From an uncultured Actinomycetes bacterium (GTDB lineage Bacteria; Actinomycetota; Actinomycetes; Mycobacteriales; Nakamurellaceae): 12,081 bases of DNA. Below are positions 7,435-12,081 of the stretch, in pieces; position 1 is the stretch's first letter, and each line of letters starts with the position of its first letter. The DNA lies in the NCBI GenBank assembly GCA_937926105.1, contig CALANS010000142.1:1-12081 (forward strand), written 5' to 3'. The translations under genes and the position numbers were made by a program. The notes beneath the pieces were generated by a model that searched no databases, was not told where the DNA came from, and saw only the letters and a list, made by a program, of their open reading frames with translations.

Positions 7435-8352
7435 TCAAGATTCGAGGAACCGGCCCAGCCCCGTCCGAACGAGGAGTTCGTCCAGGCGGGAGCGGTGATA
7501 ATCGCTGAGCGCAGACCCGGGCCGACGCACGGAACCCGAACTGAACACTCCGGTCCTCACCAGCAACTCTTTCTGTACGGCAATGAACAGATCGAGGCTG
7601 CTCATCTGGAAAGAAAGGAGCGGCAGCGCCGCGGTGAACCTCTCCCAGAAACCGTCACGCTCGCCATCGTGGTACAGCCGCCAGAGTTCGGTATAGACGC
7701 GGGCGATACCGCAGCCCGGCATGATCGCGCAGACGCCAGCGTCCAAATCCTCTGGTAGATGCACCGCACCGTAGCCGCCGATGGCCCGGAACCCTTGAGC
7801 GCGCAGCGCCGTGACCTTCGGCGCCGAGGGCAGCGACTCCACCTTAACCCAGCCGACGGTGGACGCCGCCGCGCGGAGCCGCGCCAGCAGGTCTATGGGC
7901 AGCGGTGTTCCCGTCCAGTTGGGCGCATCCTGCACCACAATGGGCACCGGTACCGCCGCCGCGATCGAGCGGTAGTAGTCCTCGACACCCTGCGCATCGG
8001 GTTTGACGAAGGTCGGCGGGTACAACATCACCGCCTTGGCCCCGGCGTGCACGGCCTCGGTGCTGCGCGCGATGGCACCTTCGAAACCCGTGTGCTCCGT
8101 GCCGGCCACCACGGGCACCCGATCAGCGGCGGCGTCGATCACGGTGCCCAGCACCATCCGTCGATCATCATCGGTGAGTTTGTAGAGCTCGCTGGCCAGT
8201 CCGAAGACCACCATGCCGTCGACGCCGGAGGCGATCAAGTACTCGACCAGCCTGCGCAATGAGGGCACATCGATCGACCCGTCCGCATCGAACGGCGTCG
8301 CGATCACTGGATAGACCCCCGTCAGCAAGGTCGTATCGGGGATACCCGTCAT
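7435..8352 (-). CDS. DapA-superfamily 2-keto-3-deoxy acid aldolase or dehydratase
   Basis: A 305-residue member of the dihydrodipicolinate synthase/N-acetylneuraminate lyase (TIM barrel, Schiff-base) family. Lys170 in GWVKVES is the expected Schiff-base lysine. Features that argue against true DapA: the GTTGE loop is GLASELYKL (51-59), losing both active-site threonines, and the YNVPSRT loop reads QDAPNWT (141-147), so the catalytic tyrosine is Gln141. The QDAP form is, from memory, found in sugar-acid members such as L-2-keto-3-deoxyarabonate dehydratase-like proteins, so I infer action on a 2-keto-3-deoxy sugar acid made by the neighbouring dehydratases. The ATG at 8352 has GGGAGG 8 nt upstream. 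The frame stays open to 8625 but overlaps the lacI-type gene there and bears no family similarity. It sits 112 nt after the regulator gene and 42 nt before a zinc dehydrogenase. Confidence 0.9.
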   Translation of the reverse strand: MTGIPDTTLLTGVYPVIATPFDADGSIDVPSLRRLVEYLIASGVDGMVVFGLASELYKLTDDDRRMVLGTVIDAAADRVPVVAGTEHTGFEGAIARSTEAVHAGAKAVMLYPPTFVKPDAQGVEDYYRSIAAAVPVPIVVQDAPNWTGTPLPIDLLARLRAAASTVGWVKVESLPSAPKVTALRAQGFRAIGGYGAVHLPEDLDAGVCAIMPGCGIARVYTELWRLYHDGERDGFWERFTAALPLLSFQMSSLDLFIAVQKELLVRTGVFSSGSVRRPGSALSDYHRSRLDELLVRTGLGRFLES

Positions 8353-8464
8353 CGGTGACGCCTCCCATCCGTGACGACAATCAATCGAGACGCTCCGGCG
8401 CTGCCGCTGTCGAACCCCGTCGCCAGGGCCGCGGCCACGTGCCCCGCCGGAGTGGGTCCGCGCG

Positions 8465-9517
8465 TCATGTCTGCGACCTGCTACCGGCACGCGCTCGGAT
8501 GGGAACCGGGCGCGACGTCTCCCTCGGCTCGTAGGACGTCGGCAGCACCACCATCCTGGGCACCCCGCCGCGAATGATGTCCAGGGCCAATTTCGCCGCC
8601 TGCCGACCCATTTCGGCCCCGTCACGTTGCACGACGCTTATTTGCGGATGCATGATTCTCAGCCAGGGGAGGTCGTCGCACACCACCAGTGAAATGTCAT
8701 CCCCGGGACGCACGTCGCTACTATTCAATGCCTCTAACACGCCAATAGTCGTTTGTACGCCTCCGGCGATGATCGCCGTCGGTCGTTTCTTTGCCGGTAG
8801 CTTGAGGATCTTCAGCGTCGCGTCACGCGCAAAGGTCACCGAGAATGCGCCAGAGACATGCAGTGACGGATCGTCTTCGATATCAGCCTTCTTCAGAGCC
8901 TCGCTGTACCCGCGAAGGCGTTCCCGCGTCGGTCTGATCTCCGCCGTACCGGTGACGAGGCCGATACGTTCGTGGCCGAGCGAAATGAGGTCCGACGTCG
9001 CGTCGAGCACACCGACGGCATGATCCAGGACCACGCTCGAGTTCCGGCGTCCCCGCGCGTCACGGTCGATCAGCACCACCGGGCGATCGAAGCGGGTCGA
9101 GACGATCTCACTGCCCTTCGACTCCTCCGAGATGGACGAGAACAGCAGGGCGTCGACGCGGCGCTGGCGAAGCACCTCCAACCGATCGACCTCACGCTGA
9201 TCGTCCCCGCTGCTATTGGTCACGAGCAACGTGTAGCCGGACTCGTTCAATGTCTCTTCGACGCCAAAAATGATGTCGCTGAAAAAGGGGTTCGCGAAAT
9301 CTCGCACCGCGAACCCGATCGTCTTAGTATATCCATTCCGCAGGCTCTGTGCCTGGGGATCAGGGGTGTAACCAAGCTCTTCCGCGGCCGCGAGAACGCG
9401 GTCTTTCATTGCACCGCTCACGTTCGGGTGCAAACTGAAGACACGCGACACGGACGATATTGCCACCGACGCGCGGTTCGCGACATCCCGGATGGTGACG
9501 GGACGATTGTTCGTCAT
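8465..9517 (-). CDS. LacI-family transcriptional regulator
   Basis: A 350-residue LacI/GalR repressor. The N-terminal helix-turn-helix reads VTIRDVANRASVAISSVSRV (residues 6-25), followed by the hinge helix with AQSLRNG, whose leucine inserts into the centre of the operator. The periplasmic-binding-protein-like sensor domain begins with KTIGFAVRDFANPFFSDI and would bind a sugar or sugar-acid effector. I chose the ATG at 9517 because it directly precedes the DNA-binding domain and has AAGGG about 7 nt upstream; the frame extends to 9559 without further homology. It lies between a dehydratase gene (90 nt upstream) and the DapA-like gene on the same strand, so it is probably co-transcribed with enzymes it controls. 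The three CG-centred palindromes in this window are of the class that LacI-family proteins bind, and this is the only LacI-type gene present. That link is inference. Confidence 0.95.
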   Translation of the reverse strand: MTNNRPVTIRDVANRASVAISSVSRVFSLHPNVSGAMKDRVLAAAEELGYTPDPQAQSLRNGYTKTIGFAVRDFANPFFSDIIFGVEETLNESGYTLLVTNSSGDDQREVDRLEVLRQRRVDALLFSSISEESKGSEIVSTRFDRPVVLIDRDARGRRNSSVVLDHAVGVLDATSDLISLGHERIGLVTGTAEIRPTRERLRGYSEALKKADIEDDPSLHVSGAFSVTFARDATLKILKLPAKKRPTAIIAGGVQTTIGVLEALNSSDVRPGDDISLVVCDDLPWLRIMHPQISVVQRDGAEMGRQAAKLALDIIRGGVPRMVVLPTSYEPRETSRPVPIRARAGSRSQT

Positions 9518-9607
9518 TTTGACCCTTACGTTGTTGCAGGAAATCGAGCGCTCCGTCACATAGTCCCACGACGATGGGAGGTTTTCACCGTCACCTGGCG
9601 CAATTAC

Positions 9608-10750
9608 TCACCAGATCGGTGCGACGGCGACGTTTTCTGCGAACGCCTTCTCGTTGAGCCCATATCCGAAACCAGGCGCATCGGACAGCGCCAGCGTGCC
9701 GTCCTTGGGCCGCGGGTCGTCCGTGAGCACCCAGATCGCACTCCCGCCGTCGTAGATATCCAGGTACTCGCAGCGTGGTGAGAGCACCGGGCCGTTCGCG
9801 GCTTGGAAGTGGTATGACGGCGAGCCAACGCCGTGACACATCAGTTTGCAGCGGTACGCGCGCGCCAGGGTGGCGATCCGTCGCAGACCGGTGATGCCGC
9901 CCGCGCGATAGATATCCGGCTGCACCAAGTCCACCATGCCCTCCACGATCAGCTGACGGAACTGCGGCAGGGTGAACGAGTGCTCGCCTCCGGAGACCTC
10001 ACACGACACGGCATCATGAATCCTTCGGTACCCATCGGTGTCCTCGGGCATGACGGGTTCCTCGATCCAGGCGATCCGGTACTGGTCGAGCCTGCGGGCC
10101 ATCTCGATCGTGTACGGCACGTCCCACGCCATATAGCAGTCCAGCGCGATGAATGCATCGTCACCGATCTGGTCGCGGGTGGCGGCGACGAGCTTCTCGT
10201 TCTCTCGCATGCCCGCCGCACCGTGGGCCGGGCCGTATGGCATGGCCACTTTGACGTCGCGAATACCGAACTCGACGAGCGCCTGCGAACTCCACGAGGT
10301 GAGATACGGACGCAGTGTCGGCGCCGCGGGCCCGCCTATCAGACTGTAGACGGGCTTGCCCAATATCTTTCCTTTGACGTCCCATAGCGCGAGGTCGATT
10401 CCGCTGATCACCGCCATGGGAATACCGCCGTGGCCATAGAATACGCTGGCGCGCGACAGTTGGTCGAAGATCAGATCGGTGGCAAAACAGTCCTTCCCGA
10501 TCAGCAAGCCACGAAATTGATCTTCCACGAGAGTGGCGCCGGCCCGCGCTCGCGCGCCTCCGACGAACCCGTACCCCTGGGTGCCGTCCGCTACCGTCAC
10601 CACCACCACGCCAGCGGTGTGAGTGCCGTACCACGAACTTCGTCGCTCGGCATACTCCGGGTAGTGCGACATCGGATTGGCAATCACCTTCTCGGTCAGC
10701 CACGACTGGGACATCGGAGCCACGAGGATCTCTACGGCTGTGATCTTCAT
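9608..10750 (-). CDS. Enolase-superfamily dehydratase, L-rhamnonate dehydratase-like
   Basis: A 380-residue enolase-superfamily protein, the closer of the two complete copies to L-rhamnonate dehydratase. It shares the PMSHYPEY-x-RRSSW region (27-40), FYGHGGI (104-110), IDLALWDVKGK (118-128) and GPAHGAAGM (173-181). Catalytic residues visible: Lys167 (DVKVAM), metal ligands Asp204 (LDCYM), Glu230 (WIEEP) and Glu256 (GGEHS), Asp279 (QPDIYRAGG) and His306 (MCHGVGS). The predicted reaction is dehydration of a 6-deoxy-hexonate or similar acid to its 2-keto-3-deoxy form. The ATG at 10750 has GGAG 11 nt upstream, a slightly long spacing. It is the first gene of the minus-strand unit and diverges from the citE remnant across a 261-nt control region. 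I saw no convincing -10/-35 pair for it there. Exact substrate specificity is not determined. Confidence 0.92.
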   Translation of the reverse strand: MKITAVEILVAPMSQSWLTEKVIANPMSHYPEYAERRSSWYGTHTAGVVVVTVADGTQGYGFVGGARARAGATLVEDQFRGLLIGKDCFATDLIFDQLSRASVFYGHGGIPMAVISGIDLALWDVKGKILGKPVYSLIGGPAAPTLRPYLTSWSSQALVEFGIRDVKVAMPYGPAHGAAGMRENEKLVAATRDQIGDDAFIALDCYMAWDVPYTIEMARRLDQYRIAWIEEPVMPEDTDGYRRIHDAVSCEVSGGEHSFTLPQFRQLIVEGMVDLVQPDIYRAGGITGLRRIATLARAYRCKLMCHGVGSPSYHFQAANGPVLSPRCEYLDIYDGGSAIWVLTDDPRPKDGTLALSDAPGFGYGLNEKAFAENVAVAPIW

Positions 10751-10995
10751 ATCGTGTTCATCTCCGTTCTGGTAGTGGCAATACCTGTTGGGACTCGTGT
10801 TCGCGCTTCGTTACTCGGCCTACGTGGAAATTCACTTCGAACCCGGAGTGTTACGATTCACAAATGCGATCACGCCATCGGGCGACACCTCAAATCCACC
10901 TCGCCTGGCGCTCGCGTCCACTCGACGGTTGATGCCGGCGACCTCCACCGCCCTTGTGATGTGTGCCCATCCGTCACGAGACCCCCAACCGTATC

Positions 10996-11009
10996 AGGTA
11001 ACGTTTCCA
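10996..11009. promoter_or_regulatory. LacI-type operator before the citE remnant
   Basis: AGGTAACGTTTCCA (reverse complement TGGAAACGTTACCT) matches TGNAANCGNTTNCA at 8 of 10 fixed positions. It overlaps the probable -10 TAACGT and ends 2 nt before the ATG at 11012. It lies in the divergent region shared with the dehydratase at 9608-10750, though about 250 nt from that start. Confidence 0.45.
10999..11004 (+). promoter_or_regulatory. -10 element of the citE remnant, leaderless
   Basis: TAACGT is followed by 7 nt and then the ATG at 11012, with no ribosome-binding site between, so transcription would begin at or near the start codon. No clear -35 box is visible. Confidence 0.35.
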
Positions 11010-11011
11010 CA

Positions 11012-11617
11012 ATGGTAACGCATGGGTCGGTCGGTCGAGCTCGGTCGCATCTCTATGTGCCTGCCGACAAACCCGAGATGGTCGCGAAAGCGGCGCTACA
11101 GGGGCAGATGTGCTCATCCTGGATCTCGAGGACGCGGTGGCCCCGTCTCATAAGCATCAGGCACGGGTGGCCGCTGCCGCAGCAGCGCCGGCACTGTCGG
11201 CCCTGACTGAGGTATGGGTTCGTGTCAACCAGGGTGTCCTCGGCGAAGACGACGCCCGCACAACTCGAGGTGATGCGCGGACTGGTGCTTCTCGAGTGTG
11301 CCGCGAGGAGCCTTCCGGCGTCGATAGTGCCAGTGTCAGCCGACATCGACAATGTGCAGGCATTCGCCAGTGACTCCGAAGCACTACGTGCCCGTGGCTT
11401 CTGAGGGTCGGGCCTGCGTCCACCCCCGGCAGGTGGCCGTGAGCAATACGGTGTGGAGCACATCGGAGGTTGCTCGGCAGCGCGCCCGGAGCGTCATGGC
11501 GGAGTTCGCGGAGAAGACGCGCGCCGGGGTGGGCGCCTTCCGAGGACCAGATGGAAAAATGATTGACCACGCGCCGTTCGATGGGTCGAACAGGTGCTCA
11601 AGGACAGCGACCGATGA
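11012..11617 (+). pseudogene. Decayed CitE/HpcH-type lyase gene
   Basis: Read across frames this is a CitE-type (citrate lyase beta/malyl-CoA lyase family) protein. It opens with RSHLYVPADKPEMVAKAALQG, continues one frame over with ADVLILDLEDAVAP and EVWVRVN, then in another frame LPASIVPVSADIDNVQAF, then EGRACVHPRQVAV and DGKMIDHAP, ending RWVEQVLKDSDR at a TGA (11615). At least four frame changes are needed. One is a missing G in the GGGG run at 11101-11104, one lies near 11250-11265, one is an extra T at 11402, and one is a lost base near 11577. About 100 central residues, including the region of substrate-binding acids, are also gone. The remaining coding matter is about 200 of 290-300 residues. 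No intact product is possible. The promoter and operator in front of it still look intact. Confidence 0.85.
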
Positions 11618-11766
11618 CGGCCTTGCGCAGCACGGACGGTGGGACGCCCCATGTCCGCCTTCCGCAGGCCAAGGATCTCGAGCTCGATCGTCCACACGCC
11701 TGAACGCCATGGACCACAATCGAGGAAGGGGTCACCGCGCGATACCTGGCCATGGCGAGGATCTAG
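11614..11766 (+). pseudogene. Possible remnant of a second gene overlapping the citE stop
   Basis: An ATG overlaps the TGA of the citE remnant (ATGA), as in a coupled operon. The frame runs 29 codons to a TGA at 11701, then continues in the same frame as a protein-like stretch (WTTIEEGVTARYLAMARI) to a TAG at 11764. I cannot identify the family. It may be the ruined start of a former operon partner. From 11767 to 11922 I see nothing coding or structured on either strand. Confidence 0.25.
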
Positions 11767-11922
11767 CCCTCAATGACGTAGCAGCACCCGGAGTCGAGCG
11801 GCCCAAAGGACTGACGTCTAGGCCAGCACCATCGCAGCCTTCCCTGCCCGGGCCGCGACTCATCCCAGGTCAGGACAAACGCGGCCCTCCAGAACATACG
11901 GCCAGGGTAGGCAAAACAAGGA

Positions 11923-11951
11923 TTGACACGCTCGACGCTGAAGCCTAACAT
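11923..11951 (+). promoter_or_regulatory. Sigma-70-type promoter of the third dehydratase gene
   Basis: TTGACA (11923-11928), a 17-nt spacer, and TAACAT (11946-11951). This is close to consensus and matches the promoter at 2366-2394 in form. The predicted start is near 11958, giving a leader of about 28 nt. Confidence 0.7.
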
Positions 11952-11964
11952 CGAAACGATTCCA
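11951..11964. promoter_or_regulatory. LacI-type operator at the start point
   Basis: TCGAAACGATTCCA (reverse complement TGGAATCGTTTCGA) matches TGNAANCGNTTNCA at 9 of 10 fixed positions. It begins on the last base of the -10 box and covers the predicted start point, a classic repressor position. Confidence 0.55.
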
Positions 11965-11985
11965 GAATGGAAGCCAAGGAGTGCT

Positions 11986-12081
11986 ATGCCGTCGTCAGAT
12001 GATTCGAACCCGTCCCCCGCCGACCTCACGATCGAACGATTCGAGACGGTCGCCATACGCGTCCCGCTGGATACGACCTAT
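11986..12081 (+). CDS. Third enolase-superfamily protein, N-terminus only
   Basis: The ATG at 11986 follows AAGGAG (11976-11981) by 4 nt and opens a frame that leaves the window after 32 residues. After a short polar leader (MPSSDDSNPSPADL) comes TIERFETVAIRVPLDTTY, the usual first strand of mandelate racemase/muconate lactonizing-type enolase-superfamily proteins (the I-x-x-I/F-E-T-x-x-x-x-x-P pattern). No catalytic residue lies within the visible part, so the subgroup (galactonate-, fuconate- or mandelate-type) is open. It has its own strong promoter and a LacI-type operator, and follows about 370 nt of decayed DNA. The family call rests on one short segment but is supported by two complete family members nearby. 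Confidence 0.6.
   Translation, partial: MPSSDDSNPSPADLTIERFETVAIRVPLDTTY

Noticed and set aside
8376..8400. AATCGAGACGCTCCG upstream of the DapA-like gene as a fourth LacI-type operator.
   Set aside because: Only the left half fits; the right half departs from the consensus at most positions.
9564..9579. TCCCA-N6-TGGGA dyad between the dehydratase and LacI-type genes, considered as terminator or autoregulatory operator.
   Set aside because: Arms are 5 bp with no T-run, and it does not match the other operators or any recognisable promoter.
10824..10861. GTGGAAATTCAC and GTGTTACGATTCAC in the divergent region, considered as operators for the 10750 gene.
   Set aside because: Neither is a good palindrome with the shared consensus, and no promoter could be placed near them.
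10430..11206. Long plus-strand open frame of 258 residues crossing the divergent region.
   Set aside because: It begins antisense to the dehydratase gene. Only its last part, from 11012, is real, as the first segment of the citE remnant.
11763..12056. Open frame of 97 residues on the minus strand.
   Set aside because: It runs through the promoter and start of the third dehydratase gene, has no ribosome site and no recognisable protein features.

Overview
The window is high-GC DNA with actinobacterial character. Codons are GC-rich in the third position, GTG starts occur, promoters are of the TTGACN / TANNNT type, and at least one gene appears to be leaderless. I cannot name a genus. The contents are an accessory sugar-acid catabolic locus. 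No RNA genes, transposases or CRISPR arrays are visible.

Layout. (1) 1-2247, minus strand: a compact unit read as a short-chain dehydrogenase (SDR), then a zinc-type medium-chain dehydrogenase, then a fumarylacetoacetate-hydrolase (FAH) family enzyme that runs off the left edge. The SDR-FAH pair resembles the oxidative end of the non-phosphorylating L-rhamnose/L-fucose pathways, in which a 2-keto-3-deoxy acid is oxidised to a 2,4-diketo acid and then hydrolysed. (2) 2248-2535: a divergent control region. (3) 2536-5096, plus strand: two genes overlapping by 4 nt, an unrecognised protein with a C-x2-C-x2-C cluster and a divergent member of the L-fucose/L-arabinose isomerase fold. (4) 5190-10750, minus strand: five genes read as enolase-superfamily dehydratase (RhmD-like), LacI-type regulator, DapA-like aldolase/dehydratase, zinc dehydrogenase with both zinc sites, and a second enolase-superfamily dehydratase. 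(5) 11012-11985, plus strand: a badly decayed CitE-type lyase gene followed by non-coding or remnant DNA. (6) 11986-12081: the start of a third enolase-superfamily gene.

How it may work together (inference). The dehydratases would make 2-keto-3-deoxy sugar acids. These could be split or dehydrated by the DapA-like enzyme, or oxidised by the SDR and hydrolysed by the FAH enzyme. The two zinc dehydrogenases could supply the aldonate or act on intermediates. The isomerase-fold protein and its partner have no obvious place in the pathway and are the least explained part. No transporter or sugar kinase is visible, and the substrate cannot be read from the sequence.

The strongest unlisted signal is a shared LacI/CcpA-type palindrome (TGGAaaCGTTtcCA). 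It occurs at or next to the -10/+1 region in front of three separate plus-strand units (2405-2418, 10996-11009, 11951-11964). This suggests a small regulon, probably controlled by the local LacI-family protein, that includes the unexplained two-gene operon.
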